Positions 44,376 to 52,748 of a stretch of DNA of 64,000 nt are shown piece by piece (position 1 is the first letter of the stretch; each line of letters opens with the position of its first letter). The translations under genes and the position numbers were made by a program. The notes beneath the pieces were generated by a model that was given only the letters and a program-made list of their open reading frames with translations, ran no database searches and was not told the origin of the DNA. The stretch lies in NCBI RefSeq assembly GCF_900105785.1, contig NZ_LT629799.1, positions 3,162,001 through 3,226,000 on the forward strand. Reading direction: 5' to 3'. The stretch comes from Microlunatus sagamiharensis (GTDB taxonomy: Bacteria; Actinomycetota; Actinomycetes; Propionibacteriales; Propionibacteriaceae).

Positions 44376-45563
44376 GTGACCTCCGGCAGCGCCCCCTCGC
44401 GGCTGCGCGGGGTCGACGAGAGCGGGCTGGTCGCCGCGCTGGCCAGCGCCCTCGAGGGCGGTCCGCCGGTGGCCCCGCTCCCCCACGACGCGGTCGAGCG
44501 GGCCCGCGCCGTCTCCGCCCTGCACCTCGACGGGTCCGGCGAGGCGTCGGCCGACCCGCTCGACGAGGAGGCCGCGGTCGTCGTGCTCAGCTCGGGCTCG
44601 ACCGCCGAGCCCAAGGGCGTCGTGCTGTCCGCCGCCGCCCTGCGCGCCGGGGCCGAGGCGACCCACGCCCGGCTCGGCGGGCCCGGGCACTGGCTGCTGC
44701 CCCTGCCGCCCCACCACGTGGCCGGGCTGATGGTGCTCGCGCGCGCGCACCTGGCCGGCACGTCGGTGCTGCCCCTCGCCCGCGACCTCGCCGACCTGCC
44801 CGACGCCGCGCTTACGCAGGGGCGGCGCTACCTCTCCCTCGTCCCGACGCAGCTCGTCCGGGCCATGGCCCAGCCCCGCCTGGTCGACGCGCTCGCCGGG
44901 CTCGACGCGGTGCTGGTCGGCGGCGGCGCGACGGACCCGGGGCTGCTGCGCCGGGCGCGCGACGCGGGCGTCAGCTGCGTGACCACGTACGGGATGAGCG
45001 AGACGTGCGGGGGCTGCGTCTACGACGGCGTGCCCCTCGACGGCGTGGACGTGCGGCTCGAGCAGGACGGCGGGCGGATCAGCATCGCCGGGCCCGTCCT
45101 CTTCTCCGGCTACCGCGGGCGGCCCGACCTGACCGCCGAGGCCGTCGTGGACGGCCGCCTGCGCTCCGCCGACCGCGGCCGCTGGGTCGACGGACCCGAC
45201 GGCACGCGGCGCCTCGAGGTCCTCGGGCGCACCGACGACGTGGTCGTCAGCGGCGGCCACAACGTCGACCTCGGCGCGGTCGAGGCGCGGGCGCACGCCT
45301 GGCCGGGGCGCGGCACCGCCGAGCTCGCCGTCGTCGGGGTCCCGGACCCGGACTGGGGCACCGCGGTCGTGGCGGTGACCGACGACCCGGGCCTCACCCT
45401 CACCGCCCTGCAGGGCTGGGTGCGCGACGCGCTCCCGGCCTACGCCGCCCCCCGCCGGCTGGCCGTCCGGGTGCCGCTGCCCCGTACGCCGAGCGGCAAG
45501 GTCGACCGCCGCCGGCTGCAGACCGAGCTGGCCGGCCCGAGCACCGAGAAGGAGCCGACATGA
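44376..45563 (+). CDS. menE: o-Succinylbenzoate-CoA ligase
   Basis: Predicted 395-residue ANL-superfamily ligase, shorter than E. coli MenE as usual in actinobacteria. The AMP-binding motif LSSGSTAEPKGVVLS, 'TTYGMSETCGG' (A5) and 'GRTDDVVVSGGHNVDLGAVE' (A8 hinge) are present, and PSGKVDRR contains the catalytic C-terminal Lys. It activates succinylbenzoate with ATP and CoA. Its stop overlaps the menA start. Confidence 0.92.
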   Translation: MTSGSAPSRLRGVDESGLVAALASALEGGPPVAPLPHDAVERARAVSALHLDGSGEASADPLDEEAAVVVLSSGSTAEPKGVVLSAAALRAGAEATHARLGGPGHWLLPLPPHHVAGLMVLARAHLAGTSVLPLARDLADLPDAALTQGRRYLSLVPTQLVRAMAQPRLVDALAGLDAVLVGGGATDPGLLRRARDAGVSCVTTYGMSETCGGCVYDGVPLDGVDVRLEQDGGRISIAGPVLFSGYRGRPDLTAEAVVDGRLRSADRGRWVDGPDGTRRLEVLGRTDDVVVSGGHNVDLGAVEARAHAWPGRGTAELAVVGVPDPDWGTAVVAVTDDPGLTLTALQGWVRDALPAYAAPRRLAVRVPLPRTPSGKVDRRRLQTELAGPSTEKEPT

Positions 45564-46465
45564 GCGCACCCGTCGAGGGCGCCGCACCGCGGGCCACCCC
45601 CGCCCAGTGGGTCGAGGGCGCTCGCCCCCGCACGCTGCCGGCGGCGGTCAGCCCCGTCGTCGCCGCGACCGGCGTCGCCGCGTACACCGGCGGGGCCGAC
45701 CTCCCGGTCGCGCTGCTCGCCCTGCTGGTCAGCCTCGCGCTGCAGGTCGGCGTGAACTTCGCCAACGACTACTCCGACGGGATCCGCGGCACCGACGCGG
45801 TCCGGGTGGGCCCGCTGCGCCTCGTCGGGAGCGGCCTCGCCCGGCCGGCCACCGTGCGCGCGGCGGCGTTCGCCTGCTTCGCGCTCGCCGGCGTCGCGGG
45901 GCTCGCCCTGGTCGTGCTCACCGGCCACTGGTGGCTCCTCGCCGTCGGCGTCGCCTGTGTGCTCGCGGCCTGGTACTACACCGGTGGGCGGCGCCCGTAC
46001 GGCTACGCGGGCCTCGGCGAGGTTTTCGTCTTCGTCTTCTTCGGCCTGGTCGCGGTGTGCGGCACCGGCTACGTCCAGACCGGCCACGTCGACGCGGCGC
46101 TGCTGCTGACCGCCGTCTGGGTCGGCTGCCTGACCACCGCCGTCCTCGTGGCCAACAACCTCCGCGACCTCGCCGGCGACGCCGCCGTGGGCAAGCGAAC
46201 CCTCGCCACGCGGCTGGGCGACCGCGGCACCCGGCTCTTCTACGTCGGCCTGGTCGTCGTCGCGGCCCTGGCGCTGGTCGGCGTCGCGGCGCTGACCACC
46301 GCCTGGGTGCTGCTGGCGCTGCTGGCGCTGCTCCTGCTGGCCGGCCCGGTCCGCGCCGTGCTCGGCGGTGCGCGCGGTCGCGACCTCATCGCGGTGCTCA
46401 AGGCGACGGGCCTGGCCGGCCTGGCCGCGTCCCTCGTCAGCGCCCTCGCCCTCGTCCTCGCCTGA
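45560..46465 (+). CDS. menA: 1,4-Dihydroxy-2-naphthoate polyprenyltransferase
   Basis: Predicted 301-residue membrane prenyltransferase with about eight helices. The two aspartate-rich motifs are NFANDYSDGIRGTD and NNLRDLAGDAAVGKRTLA. It joins the naphthoate ring to the polyprenyl diphosphate, the probable product of the synthase at 9.9 kb. The ATG at 45560 has GGAG upstream and overlaps the menE TGA. Confidence 0.93.
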   Translation: MSAPVEGAAPRATPAQWVEGARPRTLPAAVSPVVAATGVAAYTGGADLPVALLALLVSLALQVGVNFANDYSDGIRGTDAVRVGPLRLVGSGLARPATVRAAAFACFALAGVAGLALVVLTGHWWLLAVGVACVLAAWYYTGGRRPYGYAGLGEVFVFVFFGLVAVCGTGYVQTGHVDAALLLTAVWVGCLTTAVLVANNLRDLAGDAAVGKRTLATRLGDRGTRLFYVGLVVVAALALVGVAALTTAWVLLALLALLLLAGPVRAVLGGARGRDLIAVLKATGLAGLAASLVSALALVLA

Positions 46466-46893
46466 CCCGTCCGGCACGCCCGACCATCCGACGGTCCTGC
46501 TTCCTGAACCGACCCTGGGCACGTCCGCAGCCGCACCGCCGGGCCCTACGCCGCAGCCAGCGGTCAGCGCCACCGCGAGACCCGGGTGGCCCACGGGGAC
46601 GGACCCCTCGACCGGTCGCGCACACCGGACCGGGCGTCATCCGCACGCTGGCTGGGGTCCAGGAGCCGGGGCGTCAGCCGCCTCCGGGACCCGACACCGG
46701 TGTCAGAGGTGGCGTTGACGACTTCCTGCGGTACCTCAAGGAACTCTCAGGAGCCTCAGGACGGTTGAGCCGTCGAGAGTCGATGCTGAGGAAGACCTGG
46801 TTGTCTCTCGCAGCTCTCTGAGTAGGACCTGAAGGTTGAAACCTGAACCTTGTTGATGTCAGCACACGGCTGGCGGACACGAGGAGAACCCCG
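46466..46893 (+). other. 428-base intergenic region / long leader before a glycosyltransferase gene
   Basis: No gene is supported here. It contains a palindrome GACACCGGTGTC at 46693-46704, a small hairpin GACGG-N5-CCGTC near 46760, facing CCTCAG/CTGAGG arms around it, and near 46828-46850 the direct repeat ACCTGAA twice with an AAGGTT/AACCTT hairpin. GAGGAGAACC precedes the ATG. A structured or regulated leader is likely; no known riboswitch class was recognised. Confidence 0.4.
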
Positions 46894-48462
46894 ATGAGCA
46901 TCAACTTCGACCTCCCGCAGGGCGGCGCCGACGCCGAGCACACCGCCGCGCACGCCGCCGAGCGCACCGTCGAGACCGTCGAGCTGGCCGACCTCGCGGA
47001 GGTGACGCCCGTCGCCACGGCTGCTGCCGCCGACGAGCAGGAGCAGGCCACCGGCGGCTCCCTCTCGCGCTACCTGCACCAGCACCTGGCCGACATCGAG
47101 GCGCTGCCCACCTACCGGCCCAGGATCGGCGTGATCATCCCGGCGTACAACGAGGCCGAGTCCATCGAGGACGTGCTGCGCGGCCTGCTGGCCCAGACGC
47201 GGCTGCCCGACGAGATCCACGTGATCATCAACAACACCAAGGACAACTCCTTCGAGCTGGCCGCGGCCTTCGCCGGCCCGCACAAGGGCGCCAAGGTCAA
47301 GGGCCAGAAGCGCCAGCGCACCGAGGTCTTCGTCCACGACATCGGAGAGAACCCCGACAAGAAGGTCGGCGCGCTCAACTACGGCTTCAACCTCATCCAG
47401 GACGCCGAGTACCTGCTGGGCGTCGACGGCGACACCGTCCTCGCGCCGAACGCGGTCGAGAAGCTCGAGCAGGAGATCGTGTCCGACACCCGCATCGGCG
47501 GGATCTCGGCGATCTACTCGATCGACGACACCTTGATCAAGGGCCCGGTCGCCAAGCTCCTCATCGCCGGCCAGCGCACCCAGTTCGCCGCCTTCAACAT
47601 GCAGAACATGCTCCGCGGCCGCAACATGGCGGTCCTCGGCGGCCAGTGCTCGATCTTCTCGATGAAGGCGCTCCGCGCGGTCATGGTCGAGAACCACCAG
47701 CAGACCCCGTGGGTCAACGACTCCGAGGTCGAGGACTCGCTCCTCAGCCTCCAGATCAAGTCGGCCGGCTACCTGACCAAGATCTCGGCGCAGGCCCGCG
47801 CCGACGTCGGCGGCATGACCACGGTCCGCTCGCTCGACGGCCAGCAGGTCAAGTGGAACTACGGCGCCATCGACCTGATGTGGCCGGGGCAGCGCGGCGA
47901 CACCAAGGGCCAGCCCTTCCACCCGAACCTGCGGCTGCGCTGGGCCGAGAACTTCGGCATGGCGACCAACATCTTCACCCGCATCATGTTCGTGCTGCTG
48001 CTCGCCGCGTCGCTCAGCATCAACGCCTTCGTGTTCAGCCCCATCTGGCTGATCCCGCCGGTCGTCGCCATCCTGCTGAACGTCCGCATCGCCTTCTCGA
48101 TGAAGAACCGCAACGCCCGCGACGTGCTCTTCGCGGCCACGGGTATCCCGGCGGAGATCTACATGTGGCTGCGCGCCGGGCACTTCGTGCGCGCCTGGGC
48201 CAAGTTCCTCTCCCGCGTCAAGGTCGACAACTGGGCCGAGCAGGCCAAGGCCGAGCGCGGCTCGGGCAAGGCGTACCTCACGCCCCTGATCGTCCTCGGC
48301 GTCTCCTTCCTCGTGCTCGGCTACACCTGGTTCCATCTGCCGATCCTGATCCAGACCTCGATCCTCTGGCTCGGCTGGCCCGTCCTCTACGTCGTGACGA
48401 TCGCCCAGACGGTGGTCATGATCAGCAAGCTCTTCCGCCGGCAGCGCGGATACAAGGTCTGA
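46894..48462 (+). CDS. Processive family 2 glycosyltransferase (membrane)
   Basis: Predicted 522-residue inner-membrane GT2. After about 70 polar, acidic N-terminal residues comes the GT-A domain: IGVIIPAYNEAESI, the UDP/metal motif D178-G-D180, the catalytic base in E278-V-E-D281, and QQVKW in place of the classic Q(Q/R)xRW. Several helices follow (residues about 345-400 and 460-510). This resembles cellulose/hyaluronan/poly-GlcNAc synthases, so it probably makes an extracellular polysaccharide. Sugar and partner proteins unknown. It stands alone with its own terminator. Confidence 0.85.
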   Translation: MSINFDLPQGGADAEHTAAHAAERTVETVELADLAEVTPVATAAAADEQEQATGGSLSRYLHQHLADIEALPTYRPRIGVIIPAYNEAESIEDVLRGLLAQTRLPDEIHVIINNTKDNSFELAAAFAGPHKGAKVKGQKRQRTEVFVHDIGENPDKKVGALNYGFNLIQDAEYLLGVDGDTVLAPNAVEKLEQEIVSDTRIGGISAIYSIDDTLIKGPVAKLLIAGQRTQFAAFNMQNMLRGRNMAVLGGQCSIFSMKALRAVMVENHQQTPWVNDSEVEDSLLSLQIKSAGYLTKISAQARADVGGMTTVRSLDGQQVKWNYGAIDLMWPGQRGDTKGQPFHPNLRLRWAENFGMATNIFTRIMFVLLLAASLSINAFVFSPIWLIPPVVAILLNVRIAFSMKNRNARDVLFAATGIPAEIYMWLRAGHFVRAWAKFLSRVKVDNWAEQAKAERGSGKAYLTPLIVLGVSFLVLGYTWFHLPILIQTSILWLGWPVLYVVTIAQTVVMISKLFRRQRGYKV

Positions 48463-48490
48463 GCCCTCCCCCTCGGCTCGGAAGCCGCTC

Positions 48491-48519
48491 CGCCTCGCCG
48501 GATCCAGGCCGGCGAGGCG
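48491..48519 (+). terminator. Terminator hairpin after the glycosyltransferase gene
   Basis: CGCCTCGCCGG (48491-48501) and CCGGCGAGGCG (48509-48519) form a perfect 11-bp stem with a 7-base loop, 29 bases after the stop. Downstream, TATCTT (48530-48535) may be the -10 of the lipoprotein gene. Confidence 0.75.
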
Positions 48520-48588
48520 TGAGCGGTGTTATCTTGCGGCTCTCGGACGATCCGACGGCCGTTCCACCTCCCCCGACAGGAACCCCCG

Positions 48589-49212
48589 ATGAAGCTCCGT
48601 CGCGCTCTCTCCGCCGCCGCCGCGGTGTCCGCCCTGCTCGTCGCGGCCGGCTGCAGCACCCCGCCGTGGGAGGCCGCCCAGGTCAGCGCGAAGCCGTCGG
48701 CCGCCCCGACGCCCACCGTCGTGGCCACCCCGACCCCCACGCCGGTCAAGGCCCGGGTCAAGAACGACCTGAGCAAGGGCGTCGCCAAGCACACGCTCAA
48801 CGCGGGCGCGATCGAGCTCAAGACCGTCTACTACTCGACGATGCCGATGGCCCAGTGGACGCCCGAGGAGGCGAGCAAGCCCCTGACGCTGTCGCTCACC
48901 GCCGGCTTCCCGGGCGGCTACAAGCAGGACATCTACCTCGCCGAGCTCGACGTGCGGATGGACGTCACCGGACCGGACGGGCCGCTCGCCGCCCCGGCGC
49001 CGATCGTCGACAGCGCGACGGTCTCGCCCGGCTACCTGATCAAGAAGCCCAACTCGTACGGCAACGTCTTCACCGTGCCGGAGCTCCCGGCCGGCGCGCA
49101 GTCGGTGACGCTGACCTTCACCTACCAGCTGCTGTCGCCGAACAAGCCGAAGTCGAAGGTCTACACCAAGCAGGTCGCCACCGACACGGTCACCGTCGCC
49201 ATCGCCTCCTGA
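48589..49212 (+). CDS. Secreted lipoprotein of unknown function
   Basis: Predicted 207 residues. A basic n-region (MKLRRALS), a hydrophobic stretch and the lipobox VAAGC make a type II signal peptide with Cys22 as the anchor. A Pro/Thr/Ala-rich linker follows (APTPTVVATPTPTPV), then a beta-rich domain of about 140 residues. No enzyme motif recognised. ATG at 48589 is the only start giving the signal peptide at the N-terminus. Flanked by a polysaccharide synthase upstream, which could hint at an envelope role. Confidence 0.8.
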   Translation: MKLRRALSAAAAVSALLVAAGCSTPPWEAAQVSAKPSAAPTPTVVATPTPTPVKARVKNDLSKGVAKHTLNAGAIELKTVYYSTMPMAQWTPEEASKPLTLSLTAGFPGGYKQDIYLAELDVRMDVTGPDGPLAAPAPIVDSATVSPGYLIKKPNSYGNVFTVPELPAGAQSVTLTFTYQLLSPNKPKSKVYTKQVATDTVTVAIAS

Positions 49213-49249
49213 CCCACGCAGCCGCGGGCCCGGTGACCGGGGCAGGAGG

Positions 49250-50341
49250 TCAGACGGGGTCGGACCACTCACCGGTGGCCAGGAAGTGCTCGAGCGTCCG
49301 CGTCGGCGGCGCGAGGTCCCAGCCGCGCGAGGCGACCCAGGCGTCGTCGTAGTAGCTGTTCGCGTAGCGGCGGCCGTCGTCGCACAGCAGGGTGACGACG
49401 CTGCCCCGCCGGCCCTCGGCCACGAGCTCGGCGACGAGCTGGCAGGCGCCCCAGAGGTTCGTCCCGGTCGAGCCGCCGACGACCCGGCCGAGGTGCCGTG
49501 TGCCCCAGCGCATCGCGGCGACCGACGCGGCGTCGGGCACCGCGACCATCCGGTCGACGACCTCGGGGACGAAGCTCGGCTCGACCCGGGGGCGGCCGAT
49601 GCCCTCGATCCGCGAGCCGCGGGCCGTCACGTCGAGCTCCCCCGTGCGCCACGAGCGCTCGAACGCCGAGCCCTCCGGGTCGACCACGCACAGCGAGGCC
49701 GGCAGCTGGTTGAGCCGGAGGTAGCGCCCGATGGTGGCGCTGGTCCCGCCGGTCCCGGCACCGACCACGACCCACGCGGGCACCGGGTGCGGCTCGCGCC
49801 GGAGCTGGGCGAACATCGACTCCGCGATGTTGTTGTTGCCGCGCCAGTCGGTCGCCCGCTCGGCGTAGGTGAACTGGTCGAGGTAGTGCCCGCCGGTCTC
49901 GGCGGCGAGCCGCTCGGCCTCGGCGTAGATGGTGCCCGGGTCGTCGACGAGGTGGCAGCGCCCGCCGTAGAACTCGATGAGCTCGCACTTCTCGCGCACC
50001 GTGGTCGCCGGCATCACCGCGACGAAGGGCAGCCCGAGCAGTCGGGCGAAGTAGGCCTCGCTGACCGCCGTCGAGCCCGACGATGCCTCGACCAGCGTCG
50101 TGCCCTCCTCGATCCAGCCGTTGCACAGCCCGTAGAGCACGAGCGAGCGCGCGAGCCGGTGCTTGAGGCTGCCGGTCGGGTGCACCGACTCGTCCTTGAC
50201 GTAGAGCGAGACGCCCCACTCCGGCGGCAGCGGGAAGACGTGCAGGTGGGTGTCGGCGCTGCGGTTGCTGTCGGCCTCCACCTGCGTCAGCGCCCAGTCG
50301 AGCCAGCGGCGGTCCTGGCGGCCCCCGGGGTCACCGCGCAC
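49250..50341 (-). CDS. PLP-dependent cysteine synthase/cysteine desulfhydrase-like enzyme
   Basis: Predicted 363-residue fold-type II PLP enzyme. The PLP lysine is K60 in PTGSLKHR, the substrate loop is [10 protein letters not shown], and [12 protein letters not shown] binds the cofactor phosphate. The sequence resembles actinobacterial Cds1-like proteins, which degrade cysteine to H2S, pyruvate and ammonia, more than classical CysK. GTG at 50341 chosen because GGAGG lies six bases upstream; it overlaps the end of the RNase HI gene by 11 bases. Converges on the lipoprotein gene across a CCCGGT-G-ACCGGG palindrome (49229-49241). Confidence 0.83.
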   Translation of the reverse strand: MRGDPGGRQDRRWLDWALTQVEADSNRSADTHLHVFPLPPEWGVSLYVKDESVHPTGSLKHRLARSLVLYGLCNGWIEEGTTLVEASSGSTAVSEAYFARLLGLPFVAVMPATTVREKCELIEFYGGRCHLVDDPGTIYAEAERLAAETGGHYLDQFTYAERATDWRGNNNIAESMFAQLRREPHPVPAWVVVGAGTGGTSATIGRYLRLNQLPASLCVVDPEGSAFERSWRTGELDVTARGSRIEGIGRPRVEPSFVPEVVDRMVAVPDAASVAAMRWGTRHLGRVVGGSTGTNLWGACQLVAELVAEGRRGSVVTLLCDDGRRYANSYYDDAWVASRGWDLAPPTRTLEHFLATGEWSDPV

Positions 50342-51290
50342 GGCCGGCCTCCGGCGTGCCCTGGTGGAAGCGCTGGCGCCAGCGTCCGCCCGAGCGCACC
50401 CAGAGCGAGCTGCGCAGCACCGAGCGGTCACCCGTACGGCTGCGCCAGACCAGCAGCACCAGGTCGGCCGCGAGCCGGTCGACGCTCACGACCTCGAGCT
50501 CGACGTCGTCGAGCGGGGCGATCACGTCGAGCATCGCCTCGCGCGTCCAGAGCCGCCCCGACGCCCCGATCTCGGTCCAGGCCGGGTCCAGCAGCGCGTC
50601 GACGGCCCTGCGCTCGGAGCGGACCCGGTCGCTGAGCAGGGCGCGCTCGAGGGCGACCACCTCGTCGAGGTCGTCCCCGGTCGAGATCACGACCGCCGGG
50701 GCCGCGGCGGAGCTCCCCGCGGCCCGTGCGGGGGTGTCGCCGGAGACCGAGAACAGGTCGTCGTCGGCCGGCAGCGCCTCGGGCCCGGGGTCCGGCGCGG
50801 AGCCAGGAGCGCCGGCCGCGCCCTCGAAGCCCGGCCCGGGCTCGGGCTCGCGCCGCTCGCGGAACGCGGTGGAGGCGGCCACGGCCAGGCGGTCGGCGGC
50901 CTCGTTGAGCGGGTGGCCGGCGTGGCCCTTGACCCACTCGAAGCGCACGTCGGTGTTGACCCGGTCGTCCAGGGCCTGGTCGAGCGCCTTGACCAGCTCG
51001 ACGTTCAGGACCGGCTTGCCGTCCTTCTTGCGCCAGCCCTTGCGCTTCCAGCCCTTCATCCACTGCGTGACGGTGTTGATCACGTAGAGGCTGTCGCAGT
51101 AGACGAGCAGGTCGTCGTCGAGGTGGGCCGTCTGGTGGAGCAGGTCGAGCACGGCCTTGAGCTCGCCCATGTTGTTGGTGCCCCGCGGCCAGCCGCCGCT
51201 CGCCCAGTGCTCGTCGTCGACGTACCAGGCCCAGCCCGCCGGTCCGGGGTTGCCCAGCGCCGATCCGTCCGCCGCCGCCGTGATCGTCAC
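50331..51290 (-). CDS. rnhA: Ribonuclease HI fused to a SnoaL/DUF4440-like domain
   Basis: Predicted 319 residues. The first 140 form RNase HI with catalytic D8, E43, D66 and D133 ([32 protein letters not shown]), removing RNA from RNA-DNA hybrids. A Pro/Gly/Ala-rich linker leads to a C-terminal domain of about 120 residues resembling DUF4440/SnoaL-like proteins ('[21 protein letters not shown]'). GTG at 51290 has CACGAT six bases upstream in the leaderless geometry. Followed by a coupled cysteine-synthase-like gene. Confidence 0.88.
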   Translation of the reverse strand: MTITAAADGSALGNPGPAGWAWYVDDEHWASGGWPRGTNNMGELKAVLDLLHQTAHLDDDLLVYCDSLYVINTVTQWMKGWKRKGWRKKDGKPVLNVELVKALDQALDDRVNTDVRFEWVKGHAGHPLNEAADRLAVAASTAFRERREPEPGPGFEGAAGAPGSAPDPGPEALPADDDLFSVSGDTPARAAGSSAAAPAVVISTGDDLDEVVALERALLSDRVRSERRAVDALLDPAWTEIGASGRLWTREAMLDVIAPLDDVELEVVSVDRLAADLVLLVWRSRTGDRSVLRSSLWVRSGGRWRQRFHQGTPEAGRAR

Positions 51291-51350
51291 CGCGCGATCG
51301 TGCCACGTCGCGCGCACGCGGCCCGACCGTTCCTGCCCTCGCACGCCCCC

Positions 51351-51412
51351 TCGAGGACGCAGCAGGCGACCCCCACCCCCCGGTGAGAGCCGCCTGCGCG
51401 AACCGTCCTCGA
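51351..51412. terminator. Two-tier hairpin downstream of the stress membrane protein gene
   Basis: Outer arms TCGAGGACG (51351-51359) with 51404-51412 and inner arms GCAGGCG (51362-51368) with 51391-51397 stack into a long imperfect stem. It lies between the membrane-protein stop and the RNase HI start, both on the minus strand. Confidence 0.5.
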
Positions 51413-51492
51413 CGCTCCGGGCGCGTCCACGCCGCGCCGGCCCCTGCCTCACGACCCCCCACGGACCGTCGACCCAGGGGCGGAGGCACGTC

Positions 51493-51768
51493 TCAGACGG
51501 TCGTCCTGGTGCGCGACCGGCCCGTGAGCGCGGAGGCGATGACGACCAGCACGGCCGCGACCAGCACGGCGACGAGCCAGCGGGTCCAGTCGATGCCGGG
51601 GCTGCCGTTGCCGCCGAAGGCGACGTAGACGTACCAGCCGATGACCACACCGCCGATGCCGCACAGGATGGTCAGCCAGAGCGGGATGTTGTCCCGGTTG
51701 CCGGGGGCCACGAACTTGCCCAGCAGGCCGATGACGATGCCGGCCACGATGACGCCGATGATCTCCAC
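51493..51768 (-). CDS. GlsB/YeaQ/YmgE family stress-response membrane protein
   Basis: Predicted 91-residue protein with three hydrophobic segments. The N-terminus 'VEIIGVIVAGIVIGLLGKFVAPG' and the later 'LWLTILCGIGGVVIGWYV' are typical of the family, small membrane proteins often induced by stress. GTG at 51768 has AGGAGG six bases upstream; an upstream in-frame start at 51834 would add 22 polar residues without such a site. Divergent from the response-regulator gene. Confidence 0.88.
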   Translation of the reverse strand: MEIIGVIVAGIVIGLLGKFVAPGNRDNIPLWLTILCGIGGVVIGWYVYVAFGGNGSPGIDWTRWLVAVLVAAVLVVIASALTGRSRTRTTV

Positions 51769-51880
51769 GATGTTCCTCCTCGAGATCTGCCGTTGCGAGC
51801 GGCTCGGGCCGGAGACGTTCCGGCCCTCCGTCATCGATCAGACCACCGGTGAACCCGGGGCTGGTACATCCCTGCGGGTG

Positions 51881-51886
51881 TACGGT
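51881..51886 (+). promoter_or_regulatory. Leaderless -10 element (TACGGT) of the response regulator gene
   Basis: TACGGT, six bases, then ATG at 51893; no ribosome binding site. Confidence 0.6.
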
Positions 51887-51892
51887 CGGCGC

Positions 51893-52570
51893 ATGACGAG
51901 CGCGACGACGACGAGGACGCGACCCATCACGGTCGCCCTCGTGAACGACTACGACGTCGTCGTGCTGGGGGTCGCGAACATCCTCGGGCAGTTCCCGGAA
52001 CGGGTCGTCATCGCCGAGATCGACACCAACCGTGGGCTGCACGACGAGGTCGACGTCGTCCTCTACGACTCCTTCGGCCAGCCGGAGTCCGACCGCGACG
52101 AGGTCCGCGTGCTCGTCGAGAACCCGAACGCGCGCCGCGTGGTCGTCTACACCTGGAACTTCCACCCCGACCTCGTCGAGCGCGCCCGCAAGCAGGGCGT
52201 GCACGGCTACCTGTCGAAGTCGCTGTCCGCCGCCGGGCTCGTCTCGGCGCTCGAGGCGGTGCACGCCGGGGAGATGGTCGTCAGCGAACCTCCACCGCGC
52301 GCCCGCCCGGCTAGCGGCTCGGACTGGCCCGGTCGCAGCCGCGGCCTCAGCGACCGGGAGTCGGAGGTCCTGGCCCTCATCACCCAGGGCCACAGCAACG
52401 AGGAGGTCGCCGGCCTGACCTACCTCAGCATCAACACGGTCAAGTCCTACATCCGGTCGGCCTACCGCAAGATCGGCGCCGTCAACCGTACGCAGGCCGT
52501 CCTCTGGGGCGTCGAGAACGGCTTCAAGCCCGACCACCGCCGCATCGACCACTGGCGCGGCGGCCCCTAG
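51893..52570 (+). CDS. NarL/LuxR-type response regulator (orphan)
   Basis: Predicted 225 residues. The receiver domain has acidic N-D near residues 18-19, probable phospho-acceptor D59 (VVLYDSFGQ) and the switch Lys in GYLSKSLS. The C-terminal GerE/LuxR helix-turn-helix (LSDRESEVLALITQGHSNEEV, INTVKSYIRSAYRKIG) binds DNA. No histidine kinase gene is adjacent. Divergent from the stress membrane protein, which it could control, though no operator evidence was found. Confidence 0.88.
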   Translation: MTSATTTRTRPITVALVNDYDVVVLGVANILGQFPERVVIAEIDTNRGLHDEVDVVLYDSFGQPESDRDEVRVLVENPNARRVVVYTWNFHPDLVERARKQGVHGYLSKSLSAAGLVSALEAVHAGEMVVSEPPPRARPASGSDWPGRSRGLSDRESEVLALITQGHSNEEVAGLTYLSINTVKSYIRSAYRKIGAVNRTQAVLWGVENGFKPDHRRIDHWRGGP

Positions 52571-52581
52571 GCGTAGTGCGC

Positions 52582-52740
52582 GGACGCTCCCTGAGCCTGT
52601 CGAAGGGCCACGAAGTGGTTGGCGTTGCCGTGGGGTGGCGGGGGGAGACAGCCCCGCTCGAGCCAGGGACGCCGACCGCTTCGCGGCCCTTCGACAAGCT
52701 CAGGGGGCGTTGGCCGCGGGGCCCTTCGTCAGGCTCAGGG
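52582..52740. repeat. Composite repeat element with three CCCTGAGCCTGTCGAAGGG-type cores
   Basis: Cores lie at 52589-52607 (direct), 52687-52705 (inverted, CCCTTCGACAAGCTCAGGG) and 52722-52740 (inverted, one further change). The first two are embedded in imperfect inverted arms of about 48 bases. The first arm shares 28 identical bases with the copy between nuoF and nuoG. No gene is seen in 52571-52748. Confidence 0.85.
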
Positions 52741-52748
52741 GGCGTCGG

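Noticed and set aside
46466-46893. Known riboswitch (c-di-GMP or ydaO type) in the long glycosyltransferase leader
   Set aside because: Several short inverted and direct repeats are present, but no consensus core of either class could be matched.
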